A DNA stretch of 64,000 nucleotides from NCBI RefSeq assembly GCF_000024465.1, contig NC_014010.1:558001-622000 (forward strand), written 5' to 3'. Positions 12,234 to 21,204 of the stretch are shown here, one piece after another. Both the position numbers and the translations under genes were made by a program. This DNA is from Candidatus Puniceispirillum marinum IMCC1322 (GTDB taxonomy: Bacteria; Pseudomonadota; Alphaproteobacteria; Puniceispirillales; Puniceispirillaceae). Position 1 is the stretch's first letter; the number at the start of each line of letters is the position of its first letter. The notes below the pieces were generated by a model that was given only the letters and a program-made list of their open reading frames with translations, was not told the origin of the DNA and did no database searches.

Positions 12234-12263
12234 TAAAAAAAACCCGCAAGCCCTTGTTCGGCG
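12234..12263 (-). terminator. Probable intrinsic terminator after folK
   Basis: Reading the minus strand, a GC-rich imperfect stem (CCG..CAA paired with TTG.CGG around a GGGC loop) is followed immediately by a run of eight T residues. It sits just past the folK stop and ahead of rpoZ, and would separate folK from the rpoZ-rsh transcript. The stem is short and bulged, so strength is uncertain. Confidence 0.5.
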
Positions 12264-12268
12264 TATAA

Positions 12269-12772
12269 TTATGATACCGGACGAATTATCTGACCATCTG
12301 GCAAAGTATCAATCAATGACTGGATAGAATCACCAGTCACCGGATGCACCCAGTCAGGCGCTAAATCCTGAAGTGGAAGCAATACAAAGGCGCGTTGATG
12401 CATGCGCGGATGCGGCAAAAGCAAAGATTCGTCATCACTGTGCATACCACCAAAATCCAAAAGGTCTATGTCAAGAACGCGGGCTTCGTTACGGATTCGC
12501 CTTTGGCGTCCGAACTGTGCCTCAACCTTATGTAAGGCGGTTAATGTTTCGGCGGCATTTAGGGATGTGGTGGCATGAATAACGGCATTTTTAAACCATG
12601 GTTGATCAGACACCGGCACCGGAGCCGACTCGAACCAGCGCGAAATTTTAATTATATCAATGCTATAACCAGACAGGCCGTCTAGCGCAGCCTCGCACCC
12701 CGCTTGAGGACTGTTAAAGCCATCAGGCGTTAAATTAGCGCCAATGCCCAGATATATGTCGGTTTTTTGCAT
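12269..12772 (-). CDS. folK: 2-amino-4-hydroxy-6-hydroxymethyldihydropteridine diphosphokinase (HPPK)
   Basis: A 167-residue folate-pathway kinase that pyrophosphorylates 6-hydroxymethyl-dihydropterin. The start IYLGIGANL, the W-F motif RWFESAPVPVSDQPWFKNAV and the signature RVLDIDLLDFG followed by LPHPRMHQRAFVL are all present. The open frame begins at 12811, but the ATG at 12772 has an AGGGA site 6-7 nt upstream and the family N-terminus. It is divergent from the NYN gene across a 215-nt AT-rich gap that should hold both promoters. Confidence 0.93.
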   Translation of the reverse strand: MQKTDIYLGIGANLTPDGFNSPQAGCEAALDGLSGYSIDIIKISRWFESAPVPVSDQPWFKNAVIHATTSLNAAETLTALHKVEAQFGRQRRIRNEARVLDIDLLDFGGMHSDDESLLLPHPRMHQRAFVLLPLQDLAPDWVHPVTGDSIQSLIDTLPDGQIIRPVS

Positions 12773-12987
12773 GTTTATCCCTAAAGGTTTTATGCCAGCC
12801 ACGCACATCATGCCCTAAACACATTTAGAACATGAATATGACGCCGTTATAGGCAAGTTGAATATATAAGTCGCTTTATTTTTTAGAAAAAGCTCAGCTT
12901 CTGTGTATTTATTATTAGTATTAAATTACGAATAGCTTTTATTCTTAATCATCATTTTTAAAAGGATTTATTAAAGGATTTTTTCTC

Positions 12988-13539
12988 ATGGACAAAACAG
13001 CATTATTTATTGATGGATCTAACTTTTATGCCGCCGCCCGTGCGCTTAATCTGGATATAGACTTTGCGCGTATGCGGACTCATTTCGCCAAAGACACCAA
13101 TCTCATCCGTGCTTATTACTATACCGCTATCCCTGAAGATCAGGAATTTTCCTCGCTTCGGCCGCTGGTCGATTGGCTGGATTATAATGGCTATGCCGTG
13201 GTCAGCAAATTAACCCGCGAATTTATTGATGAAGAAACCGGAAGACGCCGACTTAAAGGCAATATGGATATGGAACTGGCGCTCGATATGCTAAAGCTAG
13301 CGCCGCATATCGACCATGCCATTCTGTTTTCTGGTGATGGCGATTTCTGTCGTCTGCTCGAAGATGTGCAGGCGCTTGGTGTCCGAACAACGGTGGTGTC
13401 AACCAATAAGACATCCCCGCCGATGGTTGCCGATCAGTTACGTCGCATGGCTGATGTCTATATTGATATGGCCGATATTGCGGCAGATATTTCCAAAAGT
13501 AGTTCAAAAGCACCTGCCAAAGCGACAAATGACACCTAG
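12988..13539 (+). CDS. NYN (PIN-like) domain protein, LabA/DUF88 family
   Basis: A 183-residue protein with an NYN nuclease fold. The N-terminal FIDGSNFYAAARAL carries the first acidic residue of the metal site, KGNMDMELALDML the middle one, and AILFSGDGDFCRLLEDVQALG the SGDGDF block typical of LabA-like proteins. These folds are putative metal-dependent ribonucleases; the substrate is unknown. AAAGGA lies upstream of the ATG at 12988. The last 11 nt overlap the downstream glycosylase gene, so the two are probably translated together. Confidence 0.85.
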   Translation: MDKTALFIDGSNFYAAARALNLDIDFARMRTHFAKDTNLIRAYYYTAIPEDQEFSSLRPLVDWLDYNGYAVVSKLTREFIDEETGRRRLKGNMDMELALDMLKLAPHIDHAILFSGDGDFCRLLEDVQALGVRTTVVSTNKTSPPMVADQLRRMADVYIDMADIAADISKSSSKAPAKATNDT

Positions 13540-14212
13540 ACTTTCGACCTTTTCGCCGCCGCCAGCTGATTGTGCATTATGTCCACGGCTGCATGACTAT
13601 TTGCAAACATATGCCAAAACACATCCTGAATGGCATAATGCGCCTGTTGATGCGATGGGATCATTGAAAGCGCAGGTTTTGATCGTTGGCCTCGCGCCTG
13701 GTTTAAAAGGCGCAAATGCAACTGGCCGCCCTTTTACCGGCGACTCGGCTGGAGGTTATCTTTTTGAGATGCTAGGACGATTTGGGATGGCGCATGGGGC
13801 ATATGGCGGTCATGCAAATGACGGCATCAGGCTTGACGATGTCCGGATCACCAATGCGGTGCGATGCGTGCCCCCTCAAAACAAACCAAGCGCTGTCGAA
13901 ACGCATAATTGCCGTCCCTTTCTTGTCGGTGAAATTATGGCCATGGCCAATCTCAAGGTGGTGCTGGCACTGGGGCGACTTGCGCATGATGCGGTTCTGC
14001 GCGCAACAGGATATAGATATGCAGAATATCTATTTACACATGCCAGCCATCACCAGATCGTCAGCAAGATGGCCGATGGCAACGCACGCAAACTTCAGCT
14101 GATCAGTTCGTATCATTGCTCACGATACAACACCCAGACGCGCCGATTGACCGATGATATGTTTTCACATATTTTCAGTATGGTGAAAGATGAAATTAAT
14201 TTAGAAAATTAA
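13529..14212 (+). CDS. Uracil-DNA glycosylase, family 5 (UDGb) type
   Basis: A 227-residue iron-sulfur type uracil-DNA glycosylase. N-terminal C15 and C18 (ADCALCPR), with later cysteines in the RCVPP and HNCRPF stretches, fit the four-cysteine 4Fe-4S ligand set. Motif 1 is [16 protein letters not shown] (54-69), the UDGb form, in which a nonpolar residue replaces the catalytic acid of other families. A C-terminal [11 protein letters not shown] block gives the second active-site motif. The frame is open from 13316, but that part overlaps the NYN gene in another frame. The ATG at 13529 gives the family N-terminus and an 11-nt overlap. Confidence 0.88.
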   Translation: MTPRLSTFSPPPADCALCPRLHDYLQTYAKTHPEWHNAPVDAMGSLKAQVLIVGLAPGLKGANATGRPFTGDSAGGYLFEMLGRFGMAHGAYGGHANDGIRLDDVRITNAVRCVPPQNKPSAVETHNCRPFLVGEIMAMANLKVVLALGRLAHDAVLRATGYRYAEYLFTHASHHQIVSKMADGNARKLQLISSYHCSRYNTQTRRLTDDMFSHIFSMVKDEINLEN

Positions 14213-14676
14213 TTTTTACCACGTAAAAGGCGGGCTTTGTCACGGCCCCAGTCGCGATCCTTTGCCGCCTGGCGTTTATCCTGTTTCTTTCGGCCTTTGG
14301 CAAGACCAACCGAAATTTTAGCCACGCCTTTATCATTAAAATAAAGACTAAGCGGCACAAGTGTCATGCCTTCGCGCCGGATCAACCCCAGTAACTTGTT
14401 ACGTTCACGTGCCTTGACCAACAATTCACGAGGACGCTTGGGTTCGTGATTAACCCGTGCAGGTTCGTAAATAGGGATATTTGCATTGAACAGCATCAAG
14501 CGCCCACTATCTTCACCAGCATAAGATTCGGCAATGCTGGCGCGCCCTGTCCGCAATGATTTGACCTCACTGCCAAGCAGGATCAGCCCAGCCTCGATAC
14601 GGTCTTCGATCTCATATTCATGGCGCGCTTTTCGGTTTTCAGCGATACGGCCCGTTGATATATGCCCAGAGGCCAT
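14209..14676 (-). CDS. smpB: SsrA-binding protein SmpB
   Basis: A 155-residue tmRNA-binding protein for trans-translation. It contains the family blocks [38 protein letters not shown] and the basic C-terminal tail rich in K and R that enters the ribosomal mRNA channel. It converges on the glycosylase gene with a 4-nt overlap and lies 25 nt downstream of dapA. The smpB-dapA neighbourhood is common in alphaproteobacteria. The ssrA RNA itself was not found in the window. Confidence 0.95.
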   Translation of the reverse strand: MASGHISTGRIAENRKARHEYEIEDRIEAGLILLGSEVKSLRTGRASIAESYAGEDSGRLMLFNANIPIYEPARVNHEPKRPRELLVKARERNKLLGLIRREGMTLVPLSLYFNDKGVAKISVGLAKGRKKQDKRQAAKDRDWGRDKARLLRGKN

Positions 14677-14701
14677 TTGATTTACCTAACTGGATAGATG
14701 A

Positions 14702-15604
14702 CTAATTCAACAAACCTGCGCTTCGCAGGGCGGCTTTTACCTGTGCCTTGCTGGCTTCGGCAATTTCGCATAATGGCAAACGCGTATCTGCTGAACAGAT
14801 GCCCAGCAGTTCCGCCGCATATTTGACCGGTCCGGGGCTCGCTTCGCAGAACATGGCATCATGAACTGGCATTAAACGCGCATTGATGAGCTGTGCGGTT
14901 TTGATATCGCCAGCCTGCCACGCCTGATGCATTTCAGCCACTAACTGAGGGGCGATATTGGACGTAACCGAAATCGCACCGTGACCACCTGCAGCAAGAT
15001 AAGGCAAGGTTGTGGCATCTTCCCCCGACATCTGGGCAAAGCCATGCCCCAGCAAAGTTTGCAGTTTTGTTGGCCGTGCCACATCGCTGGTTGCGTCTTT
15101 AATGCCGCAGATATTACTGAAATCCTTGGCCATTCGGCATAGGTTATCATCGCTCACCCGCACGATTGATCGGCCGGGGATATCATAAACGATGACCGGT
15201 ACGTCAACCGCCGTGGCAACGGCTGTGAAATGGCGATAAAGCCCCTCTTGCGTGGGCTTATTGTAATAGGGGCTGACAATCAGCACCGCATCTGCCCCCG
15301 CATCTGCACCATGTTTAGCCAGACGTACTGCCTCGGCTGTGCTATTTGATCCAGCCCCCGCAATGACAGGCACACGGCCAGCGGCCTGTTCTATACACAA
15401 CTCAACAACGCGATCATGCTCTTCATGTGACAAGGTTGGGGATTCACCAGTAGTGCCGACAGGTACCAGACCATTCGTGCCACTTTCGATCTGAAAATCC
15501 ACAAGTTTGCAGAACGCAGCTTCATCAATTTTACCATTGGCAAAAGGCGTAATAAGCGCTGTGAATGAACCGGCAAATTGCGGTGATGTGGCGGAACTGG
15601 TCAT
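14702..15604 (-). CDS. dapA: 4-hydroxy-tetrahydrodipicolinate synthase
   Basis: A 300-residue TIM-barrel aldolase that condenses pyruvate with aspartate semialdehyde for lysine and diaminopimelate synthesis. It shows the GTTGE motif (50-54), tyrosine Y140 in VIVYDIPGR and the Schiff-base lysine K169 in CGIKDATSD. The arginine of the YDIPGRS loop is also present. All features are those of the true DapA subfamily. Upstream is a 163-nt divergent gap. Confidence 0.93.
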   Translation of the reverse strand: MTSSATSPQFAGSFTALITPFANGKIDEAAFCKLVDFQIESGTNGLVPVGTTGESPTLSHEEHDRVVELCIEQAAGRVPVIAGAGSNSTAEAVRLAKHGADAGADAVLIVSPYYNKPTQEGLYRHFTAVATAVDVPVIVYDIPGRSIVRVSDDNLCRMAKDFSNICGIKDATSDVARPTKLQTLLGHGFAQMSGEDATTLPYLAAGGHGAISVTSNIAPQLVAEMHQAWQAGDIKTAQLINARLMPVHDAMFCEASPGPVKYAAELLGICSADTRLPLCEIAEASKAQVKAALRSAGLLN

Positions 15605-15767
15605 CTGGTGATCCTTTATGTTAACAAGCCACCAAAATAGGCGTGCAACGCGCCAAACTCAAGTGCCTAAAACAAACTAAGGCGATTGATAGGCTAACCG
15701 CTTGCGCCTATGACCTATTATTCCTAGGGTGTATCGTGATTTTTACCCATCCTGTCGGAGCCTTATC

Positions 15768-16790
15768 ATGACAGACACCAAAGCGGCCATCGAACAAACA
15801 GCAGACGCGGCCTTGCAAATAACTGCAAAAACAATTGCCGATGCCGCGATCCGCATCGCGCCTCATACGATACAAACCCCCTTAATGGAGTCCCCTCTTT
15901 TAAATCAGTTGCTGGGTATTAGGCTATTGGTAAAAGCCGAGTGCCTGCAACATACGGGTGCCTTTAAATTACGCGGTGCCAGTAATGTGATCTGGTCGCT
16001 AGGTGATGAGGTCAAGCATGTCGTTGCCTATTCAAGCGGCAATCACGCGCAGGGTGTTGCCCGCGCCGCCGCCAGCCGCGGCATCAAAGCCACAATCGTG
16101 ATGCCCGAAGACGCGCCAGCAAACAAGGTGGAAGGGACGCGTGCCTTTGGGGCTGAAATTGTCTTTTATGACCGCTATTCGCAGAATCGCGAGGAAATAG
16201 GCGAAGCCATAACCAAAACACATAATGCCGAGCTTGTTCGCCCTTATGAAGATGTGCGCATTATCGCCGGACAAGGCACTGTCGGGCATGAGATTGCCGC
16301 CCAATGCGCCGCCATGAATATCACGCCTGATGCCCTATTATGCTGTTGTGGCGGTGGCGGCTTAATCGCCGGAACAAGCATCGCCTTAAAAGCTGCCTTT
16401 CCGGATATTGATATCTGGTCTGCCGAACCAGCCTTTTATGACGATACCAAGCGATCGCTGGAAAGCGGCAAAATCCAGACCGCCGATATATCCAAAAAAT
16501 CAATCTGTGATGCGATTGTGACCCCACAACCTGGCCAAATGACCTTTGCAATCAATCGTAACAACCTCAGCGGTGGTGCCGTTGTCAGCGACGAATTGGC
16601 TCTCAAGGCGATTGCAACTGCGTTTAAATATCTGAAGATCATTATTGAGCCAGGTGGTGCTGTGGCATTGGCGGCGGCTTTGGATGGACAATATCCAGCT
16701 GGTGCCAAAACTGTTATTGCCGTGGCATCAGGCGGTAATATTGATAACCAGATGTTTGCCCGCGCACTTGACGCCGGTGCGTTGATCTAG
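15768..16790 (+). CDS. PLP-dependent threonine/serine dehydratase-family enzyme
   Basis: A 340-residue fold-type II PLP enzyme without an ACT domain. The PLP lysine is K67 in GAFKLRGASN, the SSGNHAQGVA block follows, and the glycine loop CCGGGGLIAG is at about 193-202. The subfamily includes catabolic threonine/serine dehydratases, threo-3-hydroxyaspartate ammonia-lyase and EutB-like enzymes; sequence alone does not decide among them. The ATG at 15768 has GGAG 7 nt upstream; the frame is open from 15729 without such a site. It converges on the flavoprotein gene with a 4-nt overlap. Confidence 0.82.
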   Translation: MTDTKAAIEQTADAALQITAKTIADAAIRIAPHTIQTPLMESPLLNQLLGIRLLVKAECLQHTGAFKLRGASNVIWSLGDEVKHVVAYSSGNHAQGVARAAASRGIKATIVMPEDAPANKVEGTRAFGAEIVFYDRYSQNREEIGEAITKTHNAELVRPYEDVRIIAGQGTVGHEIAAQCAAMNITPDALLCCCGGGGLIAGTSIALKAAFPDIDIWSAEPAFYDDTKRSLESGKIQTADISKKSICDAIVTPQPGQMTFAINRNNLSGGAVVSDELALKAIATAFKYLKIIIEPGGAVALAAALDGQYPAGAKTVIAVASGGNIDNQMFARALDAGALI

Positions 16791-19216
16791 CTACGCATAC
16801 GCCCTGCATTAGCATCAAATAACGGTACGCGCTGTAATCGTGCATCCAACTGTTCGCTGAGCAATTCTATCTGCCAGCCATCATTGTGATCGGCAAGTTC
16901 CTTTGGCACATAACCCTGTGCCACTGATACGCCCGATGCGTGGGCAAAACCACCCGATGTTACCCAGCCGACAACCTTGCCCGCATGGGATATAGGTTCA
17001 TCGCCAATGACATCAGCGTCTTTGGCATCAACAACAAAGCTGCATAAACGCAATGAGCCGCCAGATTCACGCTCGGCATGCGCCGCAGCCTTGCCAATGA
17101 AGTCTGTGTCCTTGTCGTAGGCAACAAAGCGGTCAAGTCCGGTTTCAACAGCCCCATAAATCGGCCTGAATTCGCGTCCCCATGAGCCAAAATTCTTTTC
17201 CAGCCGCAAGGCATTCAAGGCGCGGGCGCCGAATAATGTGATGTCATGATCTGCACCTGCCAACATGAATTGGTCATATAGATTAGTTAGATATTCAGGT
17301 TTAACCCATATTTCATACCCAAGATCACCCGTGTAGCTGACCCGGCCAACAATGGCTGGCACCATGCCAATATCCATTCTGCGCACCGACATAAACGGCA
17401 TAGCCGCGTGAGATACATCATCAAATGTGCACGCCTGCAAAACATCACGCGACTTTGGCCCAGCAAGCGTCAGACCAACAAGCTCAAGATTATGCGATGT
17501 AATCGTCACTGATCCATCTTTTGGCATATGCGCCATAAACCAGCGCATATGGTAATTTTCGGCAATTCCCGAGCCAATAATCAGAAATTCATCTTCTGCC
17601 AGACAAGCGAGGGAAAAGTCACCGATGACCTTGCCATCATCTTTCAGCATCGGCGCCAATGTCATGCGACCCATCGGTGGTAGCTTGCACGCCAGCAATC
17701 GATCCAACCACGCATGCGCACCACTACCTGTTACACTATATTTGGCAAATCCCGATATATCACCCAGACCAACAGAGTCGCGAACGCCGCGTGCCTCGGC
17801 ACCAATATGCTCAAAGTCAGTTGACCGGCGCCACGAAAATTCATCCTTCACCCCTTCGGGGGCATACCATAGCGGCACTTCCAATCCATAACTGGCACCA
17901 AATTGCGCACCTGCAGCTTTTTGCCTGTCATATATGCTGGTGGTCAGCAAGGGACGGCCAGCTTCGAGTTCTTCATTCGGATAACGGATGGAAAAGCGAC
18001 GTGAATAATTTTCACGCACACGCGCATTTGTGTAAGCCATATTCGTATAATCACCAAAGCGGCTGATATCCATCGCCCAGACATCAAAACCCGGATCACC
18101 ATTAACAATCCAGTTTGCCAGCGCCAGACCAACCCCACCGCCCTGGCTAAATCCAGCCATAACAGCACATGCAGACCAGTAATTCGTCATGCCCTTGACC
18201 GGCCCGACAAGCGGATTACCATCCGGTGCAAAGGTGAACGGTCCATTGATGATTTGCTTTATGCCCGCGCGTTCAAAAGCGGGAAAATGCCGAAAGCCGA
18301 CTTCCAATGACGGGGCAATCCGGTCAATATCAGGCTCGAGCAGTTGATGCCCAAATTCCCATGGTGTTTCGCGTTCTGACCACGGCACACAGGCTTTTTC
18401 ATAAGTCCCCATCAGCATGCCGCCGCGTTCCTGGCGCACATAAATTTCACCGTCAAAATCAACAGCATGGATAACTTCAGACCCTGTTTTGGCGTTTGCC
18501 TCGGCGACCTCGGGCATATCCTCGGTTAACAGATACATATGTTCCATCGCCAGCACGGGCAATTCCAAACCCACCATGCGGCCAACTTCACGCGCCCACA
18601 ACCCTGCGGCATTAACAATATGTTCTGCCTTGATTGTGCCTTTGTCAGTTATCACATTCCACGTACCATCCGGGCTTTGTGTCAGGGATTCAACCTTTGT
18701 ATGAGTATAGAATTCTGCCCCATTCTTTCGTGCAGATTTTGCATAAGCATGGGTCACACCATAAGGATCAACATGTCCTTCAATAGGATCATACATAGCC
18801 CCAACAAACTGGCTAGGATCAATAAGCGGCAACAATTCATGGGCGCGCTCAGGGGTGATGATTTCAAGATCATCCATACCAAGATATTTACCCTTGGCAT
18901 AAACGCCCTTTAACCAGTCAAAGCGTTCTTCGGTAGCGGCCAGCATGACACCACCCGTCATATGCATGGTGATATCCTGACCCGATAGGTCTTCGATTTC
19001 CTGATATAGCTCAATCGTATATTGTTGCAACTTGGCAACATTCGGATCACCATTAATCGTATGCATACCGCCCGCCGCGTGCCATGTTGATCCGGACGTC
19101 AATTCCGAACGTTCGAGCATGATAACGTCGCGGCATCCCAGCTTGGTCAGGTGATACAGAACCGAAGCCCCAACGACACCACCGCCGATAACAACCACTT
19201 TTGCTTGTGTTTTCAT
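16787..19216 (-). CDS. FAD-dependent dimethylglycine/sarcosine dehydrogenase-type oxidoreductase with GcvT domain
   Basis: An 809-residue fusion. The N-terminal DAO-type flavin domain begins VVVIGGGVVGAS (7-18) and contains STWHAAGG (43-50), whose histidine is the covalent FAD attachment site in dimethylglycine dehydrogenase. From about residue 430 the protein is a GcvT-like folate-binding aminomethyltransferase domain, including the GYEIWVKPE stretch. Such enzymes oxidise N-methyl groups of dimethylglycine or sarcosine and pass the one-carbon unit to tetrahydrofolate. The exact substrate is not proven. The MttB-family gene lies 35 nt upstream on the same strand, suggesting a shared pathway for methylated amines. 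Confidence 0.87.
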   Translation of the reverse strand: MKTQAKVVVIGGGVVGASVLYHLTKLGCRDVIMLERSELTSGSTWHAAGGMHTINGDPNVAKLQQYTIELYQEIEDLSGQDITMHMTGGVMLAATEERFDWLKGVYAKGKYLGMDDLEIITPERAHELLPLIDPSQFVGAMYDPIEGHVDPYGVTHAYAKSARKNGAEFYTHTKVESLTQSPDGTWNVITDKGTIKAEHIVNAAGLWAREVGRMVGLELPVLAMEHMYLLTEDMPEVAEANAKTGSEVIHAVDFDGEIYVRQERGGMLMGTYEKACVPWSERETPWEFGHQLLEPDIDRIAPSLEVGFRHFPAFERAGIKQIINGPFTFAPDGNPLVGPVKGMTNYWSACAVMAGFSQGGGVGLALANWIVNGDPGFDVWAMDISRFGDYTNMAYTNARVRENYSRRFSIRYPNEELEAGRPLLTTSIYDRQKAAGAQFGASYGLEVPLWYAPEGVKDEFSWRRSTDFEHIGAEARGVRDSVGLGDISGFAKYSVTGSGAHAWLDRLLACKLPPMGRMTLAPMLKDDGKVIGDFSLACLAEDEFLIIGSGIAENYHMRWFMAHMPKDGSVTITSHNLELVGLTLAGPKSRDVLQACTFDDVSHAAMPFMSVRRMDIGMVPAIVGRVSYTGDLGYEIWVKPEYLTNLYDQFMLAGADHDITLFGARALNALRLEKNFGSWGREFRPIYGAVETGLDRFVAYDKDTDFIGKAAAHAERESGGSLRLCSFVVDAKDADVIGDEPISHAGKVVGWVTSGGFAHASGVSVAQGYVPKELADHNDGWQIELLSEQLDARLQRVPLFDANAGRMRS

Positions 19217-19251
19217 GTTAATACAATTCCATTCATATATTGTTGCATTGT

Positions 19252-20835
19252 TTAAAAATCAGTAGGCGCGCCGCCTTCAGCCTTACGCCGATCTACAAAT
19301 GCCAGCAATTCTTCATGTCTGTCTGCAGGCATTGGCGGTGCCTGAAACGTGGCGATGATATCCTTGAATAGTTTATTAGCGCGTTCGGGTGTTCTGATTG
19401 CACCAGCGGCTTCCCAGGCTTCAAAATTCCGCCAGTCACTGACAAACGGTTCATGAAATGCGCTTTGATAGCGATCCTGCGTGTGCTGGATACCGAAATA
19501 ATGGCCGCTTGCGCCAACTTCCCTGATCGCATCAATGGCAATGGCATCGGGTTGTGCATCCCATATGTCTGGCTCCATATAACGCTGGATAATCTGAAGC
19601 ATTTCACAATCCATAATGAACTTTTCCGGACTTGCTATAAGCCCACCTTCAAGCCAACCAGCCGCGTGATAGACCATATTGGTTCCCGATTGCACCGCAG
19701 ACCATAGTGAATTGGACGTTTCCCAGATAGATTGACCATCCGGTATATTTGCCGCACAAACGCCTGATGCACGCATAGGCATGTCGTAATATCGCGCCAT
19801 CTGACCAGTAATCTGGGTTGCACGCATATATTCTGCTGTTCCAAATGCAGGCGCACCCGATTTCATATCAACATTCGAAGTAAAGGTGCCAATAACACAG
19901 GGACAGCCAGGCTTTACGTATTGAAACAGGGCAATGGCGGATAAGGCTTCGGCAATAGACAAGGTCACCGCCCCCGTCATGGTTACAGGCGCCATCGCGC
20001 CAGCCAGAGTGAAAGGTGTTACCACGACGGCTTGACCACGCCGGATCATCCGCAATGAACCGTCAATCATCGGATGATCATGCTTGAGAGGTGAAGTTGA
20101 ATTGATGTTTGTAAACATATGCGGTTTTGACTGAAACGCGGCTTCACTAAGTCCCGCCGCAATCTTTACCATTTCCATGACATCTTCAATACGCTCTTTG
20201 CCAAGCGCATAAGCATGAGCGACCTTATCAGTCAGTGTTAGCTTGTCATAAATAACATCAAGATGACGAATAGAGGCATGAATATCTACCGGTTCGACCG
20301 GATAGCCTCCCACGAAATGAATGCAATTGAAATATTGTGAAAGTTTCAACAAATTTGCACATTGTTCTCGGGTACCAGCGATTTTATGCCCAAGGTCAAG
20401 ATCATAGTAATTTGGTGGTGATGACACATTGCCAAAGAGAATGTGATTACCGCCAATGGTAATTTCGTGATCTGGATTACGAGGCGTTATGGTAAACTGG
20501 CGTGGCACTTTGGCAATCATATCCATGACCCAGTCACGCCCCATTTTTACGTTGGTGCCATCAACCTTACATCCAGCGTCTTTAAAAAGCTGCTGCGCTT
20601 CTTCATTAAGAAACTCAATGCCGATTTCTTCGAGGATATGCATAGCCCCGTTATGAATGGCGATAACACCATCCTCGGATAGAGGCTCGATTGGGCGATC
20701 ATGATTAACGGGCAACCGCCACGGGCTTTGTTTGAAAAGCGTATCACCCCGGCGGGCCGTATTCGCGGCACGTCCCCCAGACCGTAGGCGCCGACCAGAT
20801 TTTGCACCACCTGTTTTTGATGAATTCTCGTCCAT
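19252..20835 (-). CDS. Trimethylamine/glycine-betaine methyltransferase family (MttB-like, non-pyrrolysine)
   Basis: A 527-residue MttB-family (COG5598) protein. The first 35 residues are basic and low complexity; the TIM-barrel methyltransferase follows from about residue 50. No in-frame amber interrupts it, so it lacks the pyrrolysine of true trimethylamine methyltransferase and resembles MtgB-type enzymes. Those move a methyl group from a quaternary amine such as glycine betaine to a corrinoid protein. No MttC/MtgC-like corrinoid protein or RamA-like activator is present in the window. The FAD/GcvT gene follows by 35 nt. Cobalamin genes start on the other side of the divergent promoter. 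The substrate is inferred only. Confidence 0.82.
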   Translation of the reverse strand: MDENSSKTGGAKSGRRLRSGGRAANTARRGDTLFKQSPWRLPVNHDRPIEPLSEDGVIAIHNGAMHILEEIGIEFLNEEAQQLFKDAGCKVDGTNVKMGRDWVMDMIAKVPRQFTITPRNPDHEITIGGNHILFGNVSSPPNYYDLDLGHKIAGTREQCANLLKLSQYFNCIHFVGGYPVEPVDIHASIRHLDVIYDKLTLTDKVAHAYALGKERIEDVMEMVKIAAGLSEAAFQSKPHMFTNINSTSPLKHDHPMIDGSLRMIRRGQAVVVTPFTLAGAMAPVTMTGAVTLSIAEALSAIALFQYVKPGCPCVIGTFTSNVDMKSGAPAFGTAEYMRATQITGQMARYYDMPMRASGVCAANIPDGQSIWETSNSLWSAVQSGTNMVYHAAGWLEGGLIASPEKFIMDCEMLQIIQRYMEPDIWDAQPDAIAIDAIREVGASGHYFGIQHTQDRYQSAFHEPFVSDWRNFEAWEAAGAIRTPERANKLFKDIIATFQAPPMPADRHEELLAFVDRRKAEGGAPTDF

Positions 20836-20904
20836 GACGCCCCCTCAACATCCGGCAGAACACGGCTATCACGCCGATGTATCACATTCATTCATATTCG
20901 TAAC

Positions 20905-21065
20905 TTTGATAACCATTTTTTGTGTCTGTCAAACATTTCTCGATCAAAAACCAAAGTTTGATAATGTTTTTACAGCGGCATCAAACAAACCAACTTTTAA
21001 CCCTTTGATGGTTAGCTTGCATATAATGTCAATCTATCAAGAAATTGTTTTCACTTTTCATCAAG
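20905..21065. promoter_or_regulatory. Divergent mttB/cobU region with clustered TTTGAT half-sites
   Basis: The 369-nt AT-rich gap between the mttB-like start and cobU holds five exact TTTGAT/ATCAAA copies: 20905-20910, 20943-20948, 20957-20962, 20980-20985 and 21004-21009. Two ATCAAG variants lie at 21036 and 21060. The pair at 20943/20957 sits inside a larger dyad, since AAACAT at 20931 matches ATGTTT at 20964. None is arranged as TTGAT-N4-ATCAA, so it is not an FNR box. It is most simply read as operator sites for an unidentified regulator. No cobalamin riboswitch elements are visible in this gap. Confidence 0.4.
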
Positions 21066-21121
21066 CCTGACTTTCAAGATAATTATGGCCATTTTCCATA
21101 ACTAGCGTTTATAAAGGCGAT

Positions 21122-21193
21122 ATGATGACTGCGTCTGCCAAGATCCAAGAGAATGCCAATTGTGATCAGGCCGTAAATACAGCCAGATATTAG
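21122..21193 (+). CDS. Possible 23-residue leader ORF ahead of cobU
   Basis: An ATG-ATG start at 21122, preceded by AAAGGCG, opens a 24-codon frame ending in TAG at 21193, 11 nt before cobU. The peptide begins MMTASAKIQENANCDQAV. The stretch is more GC-rich than the AT-rich DNA around it, and a second SD (AGGA) for cobU follows the stop. It could be a leader peptide, a small protein or chance; no family was recognised. Confidence 0.3.
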   Translation: MMTASAKIQENANCDQAVNTARY

Positions 21194-21204
21194 GATGAAA
21201 TTTT

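Noticed and set aside
19252-20835. Pyrrolysine-containing trimethylamine methyltransferase
   Set aside because: The frame has no in-frame amber codon and no pyl genes are present, so it is a non-pyrrolysine family member.
20905-21010. FNR/FnrL boxes among the TTTGAT repeats
   Set aside because: The consensus needs TTGAT-N4-ATCAA. The closest pair here is in the opposite orientation (ATCAA-N8-TTGAT), and the other pairs have wrong spacing.
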